Assembly: GCA_964526435.1 (NCBI GenBank)
Contig: CAZGIC010000085.1
Location: 1 to 10,254, forward strand
Length of the DNA stretch: 10,254 bases
From: Gallispira sp964526435
GTDB lineage: Bacteria > Bacillota > Clostridia > Lachnospirales > CAG-274
Reading direction: 5' to 3'
Positions 1 to 6,119 of this stretch are shown here, in pieces. The position numbers and the translations under genes are program-made. How positions within the stretch are numbered: the first letter of the stretch is position 1; each line of letters opens with the position of its first letter. A model generated the notes under the pieces. The model did no database searches. It saw only the letters and a list, made by a program, of their open reading frames with translations, and was not told the DNA's origin.

Positions 1-1
1 C

Positions 2-35
2 TGCCCCTGATATACTCCTCATTACATCAGGGGCA
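2..35. repeat. Perfect 10-bp inverted repeat at left edge, possible terminator
   Basis: The arms tgcccctgat (2-11) and atcaggggca (26-35) are exact reverse complements around a 14-nt loop. The stem is GC-rich in an otherwise very AT-rich flank, which is typical of an intrinsic terminator. On the plus strand it is followed by taaattttaaaa rather than a clean T run. On the minus strand the downstream base falls outside the window, so a T tract cannot be seen. It may end the transcript of the Rhs/immunity unit (minus strand) or that of a convergent gene to the left. Confidence 0.5.
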
Positions 36-50
36 TAAATTTTAAAAAAC

Positions 51-92
51 GCTCATCGGTTTTTGCCCTTAACTATTAAATAGCTCTTTCCT
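51..92. repeat. Direct repeat copy 1 (left flank of Rhs tip/immunity unit)
   Basis: This 42-bp stretch matches 1737-1778 in the same orientation at 38 of 42 positions; the mismatches are at repeat positions 3, 9, 19 and 20. Both copies contain the palindrome ctattaaatag followed by ctctttcct. The two copies bracket the Rhs C-terminal fragment and its downstream small gene. Similarity does not clearly extend beyond the repeat on either side. This copy lies about 93 nt past the stop codon of the small zinc-ribbon gene. Confidence 0.8.
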
Positions 93-184
93 TAATTTTG
101 CAAAAAAACAAAAATTTTAAGCATTAAATTCTCGATACTTAATATATATTGAAGCATTTCTATCCGCTTTTTTGTTTTTTAACA

Positions 185-532
185 TTAAGGCAATATCTCA
201 TTTTCATTATCTTTGCCTTGTCCTTTAATTTTTTCTTTAAAACCATACTTTTTAATTGAGTACACTGTAAAAAAATATTGAACAATATCAGCAAACTCAA
301 CACACACTATAAACTTGATAATAAAATCTATAATTGATTTATAATCTAAACAAATTACAATCAATACACACATTAATGGTATAGTAATTATATAATACAT
401 TTTTTTATTATAATTTATATCATCAAGTCTATATTTCTTTTTACATTTATTACATTTTATACTTGCACTATTTTTTAATGGATTAAAATTATATTTTATT
501 TCATTACCACAGTTTTTACAACAAATTTTCAT
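185..532 (-). CDS. Small zinc-ribbon, two-helix membrane protein; candidate immunity protein of the Rhs tip
   Basis: I do not recognise a named family for this 115-residue protein. Visible features are an N-terminal zinc-ribbon-like pair, C5-x2-C8 and C27-x2-C30, then two hydrophobic segments at about residues 46-63 and 67-90, and a short charged tail (KIKGQGKDNENE). This predicts a membrane protein with a small cytoplasmic metal-binding head. The ATG follows a GGGGGA ribosome binding site (537-543) that overlaps the end of the Rhs gene, leaving an 11-nt gap, so the two are probably co-transcribed and coupled. Position directly after an Rhs C-terminal toxin-like domain, small size and strong AT bias are the usual signs of a cognate immunity gene. 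A membrane location would suit protection against a toxin acting on the membrane, but that is inference. It could also be an unrelated small membrane protein. Confidence 0.7.
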   Translation of the reverse strand: MKICCKNCGNEIKYNFNPLKNSASIKCNKCKKKYRLDDINYNKKMYYIITIPLMCVLIVICLDYKSIIDFIIKFIVCVEFADIVQYFFTVYSIKKYGFKEKIKGQGKDNENEILP

Positions 533-543
533 AATTATCCCCC

Positions 544-1692
544 TTAATATACAGTATTATCAAATATACTTGTAACATAAGTATAATCATCTTTTTCTGT
601 TGTCAAGCCGTCTCTATAATAAGCATATTCACCATTATTAGGTCCAAGTTTATAATCATCTTTTGTTACTATACTTTCGTATAATCCAGTTTTTTTATTA
701 TATACTTCTCCAACTGTAGTAATTTTTTTATAATCCCCAACATCATCCATTGTATAATCAAGAATCTTTGCAGTCACTTCACCAACTATTAAACCTACTA
801 CAATATCCGTCTTTGGATCTTTAATAAATACTGATGTTGCTGCACTTGTAATTGTTCCCAATACTAAACTAACTGATTTTTTAATAATACCTCTATTATT
901 TTCAGTTGTCATACTGCTTTCATTTTGAATTCCTATAGCAGAATAAAAATCCGTTCTTTCCATTTTCAATGTACCATTATCATTAACAGCAATTTTTTCT
1001 CTTGAATTTTCAGAATCCATTTCTGCAGTACCGTCATAATAAAAAGTCCCACTTATGTCATATGTTCCTTCACCTATTGTAACAGTTACTTTATTATTTT
1101 TATCATCCGTTTTTATTTCATAACTACAACCCAATGCATCTGCAGTTGATTTTACTAAAGTTCTTAATGAATTATACTCTAATCCACTAGGATCAATAAA
1201 CACAACCGGATTCTGCCCAGCATAGCTATACCAATTTCCACCGCTTCTAATCGGATCCTCATTTATAAACCTGCCCGTTTCAGGATCATAATATCTGTTC
1301 CTCAGATAAATAAGCCCAGTTTCCCCGTCCTTATACTCACCACAGTACTGCCATGGGTTTGATGTGCCTGAATCAGTTACATCCCTTCCAAATGCATTAT
1401 AGTCATATGTACTTGTTTTTGTACCGCTTGAATTAAGAACGTTGGTTATACTGCCATGAATATCATATACATAATTGTTGCCACTGGTATCGGAAAGCAT
1501 ATCCAGTCCATAGAAATATACCGTACTTATTTCACCGCTTGAATTCAACTCTCCTGCCACATAATCTCCGTCCCAAAGGAATCTTGTTGTAGTACTTCCT
1601 ACAGTCTTTGAATATCTGTAATTGTTAGGCAGATATTCATATGTTGCAGTTGTACCTTTTGTATTTCTGTATTCCTTAAGCTGATTGAACAC
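544..1692 (-). CDS. Orphan Rhs-repeat C-terminal fragment with unrecognised toxin-like tip
   Basis: Residues 1-172 are the distal part of an Rhs/YD-repeat shell: TTTRFLWDGDYVAGEL near 34-49, YDIHGSITNVLNSSGT near 76-91, the conserved RYYDPETGRF at 133-142, then NPVVFIDPSGLE at 161-172. In Rhs polymorphic toxins the shell ends at DPxGL, where the variable C-terminal toxin is released. Here residues 173-382 match no domain I know. They include a Gly/Ala/Val-rich hydrophobic stretch at about 269-311, which could insert in a membrane. The N-terminal shell (normally well over 1000 residues) and any signal or export region are missing. The start shown is a GTG with no good ribosome binding site. 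The frame is open upstream to a TAG at 1759-1761, and shell similarity seems to begin only a few codons before the GTG. It is therefore a truncated or displaced tip, perhaps silent unless recombined. The tip is visibly more AT-rich than the shell part. Confidence 0.75.
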   Translation of the reverse strand: MFNQLKEYRNTKGTTATYEYLPNNYRYSKTVGSTTTRFLWDGDYVAGELNSSGEISTVYFYGLDMLSDTSGNNYVYDIHGSITNVLNSSGTKTSTYDYNAFGRDVTDSGTSNPWQYCGEYKDGETGLIYLRNRYYDPETGRFINEDPIRSGGNWYSYAGQNPVVFIDPSGLEYNSLRTLVKSTADALGCSYEIKTDDKNNKVTVTIGEGTYDISGTFYYDGTAEMDSENSREKIAVNDNGTLKMERTDFYSAIGIQNESSMTTENNRGIIKKSVSLVLGTITSAATSVFIKDPKTDIVVGLIVGEVTAKILDYTMDDVGDYKKITTVGEVYNKKTGLYESIVTKDDYKLGPNNGEYAYYRDGLTTEKDDYTYVTSIFDNTVY

Positions 1693-1736
1693 ATTGTAAT
1701 TAAGTAATATAAATAATTTTCCTCTTTTTAAAATCC

Positions 1737-1778
1737 GCCCATCGTTTTTTGCCCAAAACTATTAAATAGCTCTTTCCT
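1737..1778. repeat. Direct repeat copy 2 (right flank of Rhs tip/immunity unit)
   Basis: This is the partner of 51-92, 38 of 42 positions identical in the same orientation. It sits about 45 nt upstream of the first codon of the Rhs fragment, just outside the point where Rhs-shell similarity starts. The span from copy to copy is about 1.7 kb and holds exactly one toxin-tip gene plus its small partner gene. That is the layout expected if such cassettes duplicate or excise through short homologies. Confidence 0.8.
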
Positions 1779-1927
1779 CATTAACTATCATTTACAAATT
1801 TAATTAGATATACTTTCTCTACACATCTTAGTACAAGTAAATCATTTATATTCTGCATTATCTTTTATGTAACCCCCTCTTTTAATTTTTCTAATCATAT
1901 TTTAATCAATTTTTAATTTTCTAATCT

Positions 1928-1955
1928 ATTTTACCATAATTTCAAAAAAACACAA
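1928..1955 (-). promoter_or_regulatory. Possible sigma-A promoter directed at the Rhs unit
   Basis: On the minus strand there is TTGTGT (1950-1955), a 16-nt spacer, and TAAAAT (1928-1933) preceded by TGG, giving a TGn extended -10. It lies downstream of the terminator of the M15 peptidase gene and faces the Rhs fragment about 230 nt away. The -35 matches the consensus only at its first half. Promoter-like strings are frequent by chance in DNA this AT-rich. Confidence 0.4.
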
Positions 1956-2004
1956 TATATTTCTCATCATTTGTGTACAATTTACAAAAAATTAACAGTT
2001 TATT

Positions 2005-2041
2005 AAAAAAGGACCTTTTGGCAATTATTACTCAAAGGTCC
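2005..2041 (-). terminator. Intrinsic terminator of the M15 peptidase gene
   Basis: Read on the minus strand, GGACCTTT (2041-2034) pairs exactly with AAAGGTCC (2018-2011) around a loop of about 15 nt, and six T follow (2010-2005). It starts 17 nt after the stop codon of the peptidase gene. A GC-containing stem with a T run in the correct orientation makes this a confident call. Confidence 0.88.
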
Positions 2042-2057
2042 ATATTATATATATCTA

Positions 2058-2837
2058 TTATTTTATTGTAATTTTACCGTTTTCATATATTACTTCATTT
2101 CCCATTGCCTCGGCAAGCTCCCTCAGCATCACATAATTGTATCCATTTAAATTTACACTTTTTAACTGAATTTCTCCTTCTTCAGTATTAATATTAATAC
2201 TGTTTATTTTATTGTCAATTATAACAGCCTTTGTATTTGCATCATATCCCACATCAAATCCCATATTGCTGAAATTTCCCGCCTTTATATAATTTGTACC
2301 GTCCTTAAGTATAGTATCGATTTTATATTCTTTTCCGTTTACAATAGCCTTTCCCTCACTCACCACTTCATCATCAACCTCCTCTGATACATTAACATTC
2401 CATATCTTTTTAAAATTTTCAAAATTTCCATACAACTCTTTAAGCTTTGTCGGTGTACTTCCCCAATATGAAAGCTGAAAGTGGGGTTTATCAACTGGAC
2501 TAGTCCAATCCCCGCCCCATTCAAGTCCTAAACTTTTGCCCACCTGACCAACTTTTGAAAACCAGCCATCATCATCATAATATGCTCCCTTCCCGTCATT
2601 CCTTATTACATCAAAGGCAATACCCCACTGATGCATGCTTGAATAACTCGATCCTTTGGCATTTGTAACTATATTTCCCGCTGTTGTTCTTCCCTGAGCA
2701 TAAAGACTGTCCTGTTCTTCAACACTTCTGAAACTCTCTCCAATCTTTACTATAAGTCCCTGCTTTTCACACTCTTCAACAAGGAGTTTAGCCTTCTCCT
2801 GAAGCTCCGGATGGCATAATGTTATATCTCTGCCCAT
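2058..2837 (-). CDS. M15-family zinc peptidase (endolysin/CwlK-like) with C-terminal stalk-like domain
   Basis: This 259-residue protein is predicted to cleave peptide bonds in peptidoglycan stem peptides (L-alanyl-D-glutamate or D-Ala-D-Ala type; which one cannot be told from sequence). The N-terminal domain, about 1-145, carries the M15 signature: SFRS at 35-38, SMHQWGIAFD with zinc ligands H69 and D76, LEWGGDW at 105-111, and DKPHF with ligand H119. A short acidic linker (about 150-161) leads to a C-terminal region, about 162-259, with two half-repeats, the second reading LNGYNYVMLRELAEAMGNEV. This resembles copper-amine-oxidase-N/stalk domains. There is no signal peptide or lipobox, as in phage endolysins and leaderless CwlK-like enzymes. 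The ATG follows GGAGGG about 6 nt upstream. The gene stands alone between its own terminator and an upstream promoter/terminator pair. It may be a domesticated phage lysin, possibly used in sporulation or germination, but nothing proves this. Confidence 0.88.
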   Translation of the reverse strand: MGRDITLCHPELQEKAKLLVEECEKQGLIVKIGESFRSVEEQDSLYAQGRTTAGNIVTNAKGSSYSSMHQWGIAFDVIRNDGKGAYYDDDGWFSKVGQVGKSLGLEWGGDWTSPVDKPHFQLSYWGSTPTKLKELYGNFENFKKIWNVNVSEEVDDEVVSEGKAIVNGKEYKIDTILKDGTNYIKAGNFSNMGFDVGYDANTKAVIIDNKINSININTEEGEIQLKSVNLNGYNYVMLRELAEAMGNEVIYENGKITIK

Positions 2838-2859
2838 AATCCCTCCGATATTTTATTGA

Positions 2860-2887
2860 CTTATATAGGTTTTATATGCTCTTACAA
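2860..2887 (-). promoter_or_regulatory. Weak candidate promoter of the M15 peptidase gene
   Basis: On the minus strand TTGTAA (2882-2887) is followed by a 16-nt spacer and TATAAG (2860-2865), 22 nt before the ATG. It lies downstream of the terminator at 2901-2936, so it could drive the peptidase gene independently of the ger operon. The match is modest. Confidence 0.3.
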
Positions 2888-2900
2888 ATAGTTTTATTAC

Positions 2901-2936
2901 AAAAAAAGAACACAAGCCCCAAACCAACTTGCGTTC
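2901..2936 (-). terminator. Intrinsic terminator after the ger operon and the 2978-3006 promoter
   Basis: On the minus strand GAACGCAAG (2936-2928) pairs with CTTGTGTTC (2916-2908), nine pairs including one G-U, around an 11-nt loop, followed by seven T (2907-2901). It lies 90 nt past the gerC stop codon and 64 nt before the M15 peptidase start. Because a strong promoter-like site lies between gerC and this hairpin, it also sits about 35 nt into the leader of any transcript started there. It may thus act as an attenuator or as the end of a short RNA. Confidence 0.87.
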
Positions 2937-2977
2937 CTTTATAAAAAATATATTATGAAGACTATTTCTATACTCGT

Positions 2978-3006
2978 ATTATATCATAAATCAAAAAAAT
3001 ACTCAA
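2978..3006 (-). promoter_or_regulatory. Strong sigma-A-type promoter just downstream of gerC
   Basis: On the minus strand TTGAGT (3001-3006), a 17-nt spacer, and a perfect TATAAT (2978-2983) preceded by TGA (extended -10). The predicted start point is near 2971. It is the best promoter match in the window, yet the first element downstream is an intrinsic terminator (2936-2901) and the first gene starts at 2837. Confidence 0.6.
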
Positions 3007-3025
3007 GTTATTTTTTTAACTAAAA

Positions 3026-3583
3026 TTACACTTTTATTATGATGTTTTCATTTTCAATGACTGCCTCAGGCAGAATAATTTCTTCCCCTTTATTATAATA
3101 ATCCATTAATCGGTTCATATCAACCTTATTTTTGTTTTCAAAATAACTGTAAATATATTTTGATGCACTATCTTCATTATTTTTTCCATTTATAATTTTT
3201 TCAGGATTATTAGCTTTAACAATTACAGTATCTCTGCTCATTTCAACATTACTGCTGAAATAATCTATTAAACCTTCATAATCATTAAAATCTGAGGAAA
3301 GAATAATAACTCTGTTATGCCCCATATAAAGCTGTCCCTTTGTTCTGTTATTTATATCAGTTACAGCATCGTCTATTGTATCTCCTTTACCGCTGAAAAC
3401 AATTTCTTCATTTGGACTGCTGTCATCGCCTCCCGTCAGTTTTGCAACAGCGGTACTTACATTATAACCATTTTTGTCATCAATGGCAATTGCCATAACA
3501 TAATCTCTGTTTTCAAGTTCTCTGCTTTTCCCACATCCGGTAAGTGTAAGCATAATAATCGCCATAAGCAAAATTCTAATCAA
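3026..3583 (-). CDS. gerC: Short Ger(x)C-family spore germination lipoprotein (N-terminal domain only)
   Basis: This is the C subunit of a GerA-type germinant receptor: a lipoprotein expected on the outer face of the spore inner membrane, working with the A and B subunits. The protein starts with a hydrophobic signal and the lipobox LTGC, Cys17 being the lipidated residue. The start is a TTG (3581-3583) with AGGAGG 7 nt upstream (3591-3596), overlapping the end of gerB by 8 nt. Residues 20-145 carry GerC N-terminal-domain features: RELENRDYVMAIAID, GDTIDDAVTDINN, GQLYMGHNRVIIL, and a segment on starting at about 116. The protein has 185 residues, whereas family members usually have about 350-400. 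It ends cleanly at LPEAVIENENIIIKV, so the whole C-terminal domain is absent. Only 20 nt separate the stop from the next promoter, so no displaced remainder exists. It may be a natural minimal form or a deletion product. Confidence 0.85.
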   Translation of the reverse strand: MIRILLMAIIMLTLTGCGKSRELENRDYVMAIAIDDKNGYNVSTAVAKLTGGDDSSPNEEIVFSGKGDTIDDAVTDINNRTKGQLYMGHNRVIILSSDFNDYEGLIDYFSSNVEMSRDTVIVKANNPEKIINGKNNEDSASKYIYSYFENKNKVDMNRLMDYYNKGEEIILPEAVIENENIIIKV

Positions 3584-4562
3584 TTTTATTCCTCCTGAAC
3601 ATATATATTAAAGGAATTATAAATACAGTAATCATTCCTCCTATTATCTGTAAAAAACAGTAAGTTCTTATTGCTCTCATATTTCCATTATAAACAGATG
3701 CTGAAATGAATATTAAAATCATTAAAACCACAAGTGCATACTTTTTATTTATTTTCATATCATTCATATATCCTATAGCTGTACTGAAATAAATAAAAAT
3801 TGAAATAAACCCACTTATTATCCACAGAGATATAAAAATACCTTCCTGTCTTTTAACAAAAATATTAGGCAAATCAGCAGTATACATTATTTCAAAGAAT
3901 GGATATTCAACTTCTTTTATACCATTTAATCCAAGTCTGCCCATTATAACAAATGCAATGGCAAACACAAGCAAAAGTCCAAAGGCTGCCCCTTTTAAAA
4001 TTTCTCCGTTAATTACTTTCATATTTCGTTTTAAAAGTATAATTATCTCTGCAATATTTATAATCAATCCCATTAAAACTGCGGTTCCTCCGCTTTTTAT
4101 GTCTATATCATAAACAATATTACTTAAATCTATGTCCGGCATAGCCATTACATATACATACACAGTGCCTGCTATTATAAACCAAAATAGCATCTGACTT
4201 ATTCTTGCAGTTGCTTCTATTCCTTTCCATGCCGCATATCCTGAAACCAAAACTATTATAAGAATTATTTTATATATAAGCACATCATTAAGCATTACAT
4301 TTTTTATTGTATCGGCAAGTATTTTAGTAAGGAGAATTGTGACAATAATGTTTTTTGCAGAATAAATAAAACAGAGAATTTTATTTCCTGAAATATCAAT
4401 TTTTGAGTATACGGCAATAAAACACAGCAAAAATCCTGCCAAAAGTGCGGCAATAAGCTGTGTAATACTGCTTATTATCTTCGGTAAAATCAATATTTCA
4501 AATCCCAGAGATGCCATAATTACAAGAGCTTGTGTCTGTGCAATAGATATTTTATTGTTCAT
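3576..4562 (-). CDS. gerB: GerB-family spore germination protein (amino-acid-permease-like membrane subunit)
   Basis: This is the B subunit of the germinant receptor, a member of the APC-type transporter superfamily in the spore inner membrane, thought to bind the germinant. I choose the ATG at 4560-4562 because AGGAGG lies 6 nt upstream (4569-4574) and the protein then begins MNNKISIAQTQALVI, as GerB proteins do. The frame stays open 33 more codons upstream but that is unlike the family. The protein has 328 residues, slightly short against about 360-370, and about ten hydrophobic helices. AWKGIEATARISQ (111-123) matches the usual glycine-containing turn of the family, and YPFFEIMYTADLP (220-232) followed by KRQEGIFISLW (237-247) matches the conserved loop, with KRQE where ERLE or ERLD is more usual. 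It overlaps gerA by 11 nt upstream and gerC by 8 nt downstream, pointing to translational coupling of all three subunits. Confidence 0.93.
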   Translation of the reverse strand: MNNKISIAQTQALVIMASLGFEILILPKIISSITQLIAALLAGFLLCFIAVYSKIDISGNKILCFIYSAKNIIVTILLTKILADTIKNVMLNDVLIYKIILIIVLVSGYAAWKGIEATARISQMLFWFIIAGTVYVYVMAMPDIDLSNIVYDIDIKSGGTAVLMGLIINIAEIIILLKRNMKVINGEILKGAAFGLLLVFAIAFVIMGRLGLNGIKEVEYPFFEIMYTADLPNIFVKRQEGIFISLWIISGFISIFIYFSTAIGYMNDMKINKKYALVVLMILIFISASVYNGNMRAIRTYCFLQIIGGMITVFIIPLIYMFRRNKID

Positions 4563-6075
4563 CTGTATCCTCCTCAAGCTTTTTATAAAAATGGTATTCC
4601 TTTCTGTGTTTATAAGGCAATCTGAAAACAGTATCTTTAAGCTTATCGTACCTTCCCTCATTTACTCCGCTGAATGGTGCCACATAACAAACTCCAAAAC
4701 TTTTTAATGAAACCATATGGAGAAGCACAAGTATAAGAGCTGATACAAAGCCAAAAAGTCCTGCTGCAGCAGACATAAATATAACAAAATATTTAATAAG
4801 ACGATAAGCAGATGTAAGTGCAATATTTGGAATAGAAAAGCTGCATATAGCCGTTATTGAAATAATTATAACAGCCATAGGACTTACAAGGCTTGCCTCC
4901 ACAGCAGCCTGACCTATTATTATACCGCCAACTATACCAAGTGTGCTTCCTATTGATGCCGGCACTCTTATTCCTGCCTCTCTCAATGTTTCAAATATAA
5001 GCTCAAGTATAACTATTTCAACAACAGTAGGTAATGGTACATTCTGTCTTGCCTGTGCCATTGCAAGCACAAGCTCTGTAGGAAGCATTGACGGGTTATA
5101 TAATGTTGTAGCTATATATAATCCGGGCAAAGCAAAAGCTATAAATCCTGCTATATACCTTATTATCCTTATGAAAGTCATTATTTCCCATCTCTGATAA
5201 TAATCCTCAGAAGCCTGATAAAAGCTTGCAAGTACAGTTGGCAGAAGTATTACAAAAGGACTTGTGTCAACTATAATTGCAATCCTGCCCTCTACAAGTT
5301 CAGCAGCAGCCTTATCGGGTCTTTCCGTAAGCTGCATTTGGGGGAAAGGTGAATATTCATTTTCCTCAATATACTGTTCCAGAAAACCACTGTCATATAT
5401 CATATCGGTATTTATATTTTCAAGCATATCTTCTACTTTTTTTACAAGTCTTTTATCTGCTATATTTTCCATATACATTACAGCCACATCGGTCTGACTT
5501 ATCTTACCGATTTTTTTCTGTATACATTTCAAATCTGTGCTTCTTATTCTCCTTCTTATAAGAACAGTATTTGTTCTTATAGATTCAGCAAAAGCTTCCT
5601 GGGGACCCTGCACTGCAATCTCCGTTTCAGGTTTGTCTACCCCTCTCTTTGGAAATCCCTTTGAAGATATGACAAGTATTTTATCTGTATTCTCAATAAG
5701 AACGAGAGTATTTCCGCTCATTACTTCAAGTACAGCTTCATCTATATTCTTTGCCTGCTTTATATCAGCTGTTGTTACTCCGCCGTTTACAAGCATATCA
5801 TATGGATCTGAAAAATCGGTATTTTCATCTTGATTAGTAATTCTTACATTTACAATAAAGTTTTTTATGATTTCCTCTTCAAGCATAGTCCTGTTTACCA
5901 TATCATCAACGTAAACAACATATACTTTTATTTTATTCTTTTCTCCTACGGGAAACTCCCTTTTTACAATATCTCCCCAGTCTTTAAATTTGTTTTCAAC
6001 ATATTGTTTATTAAACAAATATTTCGTACTCTGATTTTTTTCTTCAATACCCTCTCTGCCCTGTATGTCTGACAT
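4552..6075 (-). CDS. gerA: GerA-family spore germination protein (A subunit)
   Basis: This is the A subunit of the nutrient germinant receptor in the spore inner membrane, shown in Bacilli to form an oligomeric ion channel. The 507 residues fit the family. The soluble N-terminal domain, about 1-262, contains GPQEAFAESIRTNTVLIRRR (157-176) and TERPD (250-254). The membrane part starts at GRIAIIVDTSPFVILLP (263-279) and includes REAGIRVPASIGSTLGIVGG (365-384), followed by IIIGQAAVEASLVSPMA. A basic, acidic-ended C-terminal tail (about 470-507) is cytoplasmic. The ATG at 6073-6075 follows AGGGGTGA, but that ribosome binding site lies inside the 3' arm of a 16-bp hairpin (6079-6119), so translation or transcription is probably controlled. 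It is first of three overlapping ger genes and follows uppP by 56 nt. No clear SigG or SigF promoter can be read before it. Confidence 0.95.
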   Translation of the reverse strand: MSDIQGREGIEEKNQSTKYLFNKQYVENKFKDWGDIVKREFPVGEKNKIKVYVVYVDDMVNRTMLEEEIIKNFIVNVRITNQDENTDFSDPYDMLVNGGVTTADIKQAKNIDEAVLEVMSGNTLVLIENTDKILVISSKGFPKRGVDKPETEIAVQGPQEAFAESIRTNTVLIRRRIRSTDLKCIQKKIGKISQTDVAVMYMENIADKRLVKKVEDMLENINTDMIYDSGFLEQYIEENEYSPFPQMQLTERPDKAAAELVEGRIAIIVDTSPFVILLPTVLASFYQASEDYYQRWEIMTFIRIIRYIAGFIAFALPGLYIATTLYNPSMLPTELVLAMAQARQNVPLPTVVEIVILELIFETLREAGIRVPASIGSTLGIVGGIIIGQAAVEASLVSPMAVIIISITAICSFSIPNIALTSAYRLIKYFVIFMSAAAGLFGFVSALILVLLHMVSLKSFGVCYVAPFSGVNEGRYDKLKDTVFRLPYKHRKEYHFYKKLEEDTDEQ

Positions 6076-6119
6076 AAAAAAATCACCCCTATTTTATTTT
6101 TACAAATAAGGATGATTTT
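6076..6119 (-). promoter_or_regulatory. Terminator-like hairpin that encloses the gerA ribosome binding site
   Basis: On the minus strand AAAATCATCCTTATTT (6119-6104) pairs over 16 positions with AAATAGGGGTGATTTT (6094-6079), including two G-U pairs, around a 9-nt loop. The 3' arm contains AGGGGTG (6090-6084), the gerA ribosome binding site. The run of seven T (6082-6076) ends directly at the gerA ATG. By structure it is an intrinsic terminator for read-through from uppP, and it would also mask gerA initiation. Whether it acts as terminator, translational lock, or both cannot be told from sequence alone. Confidence 0.65.

Larger units (their letters stand above)
1693..2004. other. AT-rich intergenic region upstream of the Rhs fragment
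   Basis: No gene of normal size is visible here. The region holds direct repeat copy 2 (1737-1778), a promoter-like site (1928-1955) and a purine-rich GAGGGGG (1873-1879). It also has two tiny minus-strand ORFs overlapping as TAATG: 25 codons from an ATG at 1858 to TAA at 1781, and 17 codons, MRKELFNSFGQKTMGGF, from an ATG at 1781 to TAA at 1728. The spacing from GAGGGGG to the first ATG is 14 nt, too long for efficient initiation. These may be decay products of an upstream gene end rather than real peptides. Sequence resembling Rhs shell begins around 1701. Confidence 0.5.

Noticed and set aside
121..180. Possible plus-strand terminator (aagc...gctt followed by T runs) after the zinc-ribbon gene
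   Set aside because: The stem is only about four base pairs, and the T run is on the strand opposite to the adjacent gene.
1737..1778. Resemblance of the repeat (GGGCAAAAAACGATGGGC on the minus strand) to a c-di-GMP riboswitch core
   Set aside because: Only a GGGCAAA-like string is shared. The paired arms and the GGACGCAAAGC-type core are absent.
2937..3025. Frameshifted remainder of the gerC C-terminal domain
   Set aside because: Only about 90 nt lie between the gerC stop and the terminator, and they contain a promoter rather than coding-like sequence, so a frameshift does not explain the short protein.
4563..4661. 33-codon N-terminal extension of gerB
   Set aside because: The extension overlaps gerA deeply, has no family resemblance, and a perfect AGGAGG precedes the internal ATG at 4562.
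4943..5833. Several plus-strand ORFs of 70-98 codons opposite gerA
   Set aside because: They lie wholly inside a well-supported minus-strand gene, lack consistent ribosome binding sites, and have compositions (Ser/Ile/Phe-rich) typical of antisense reading of a membrane protein gene.
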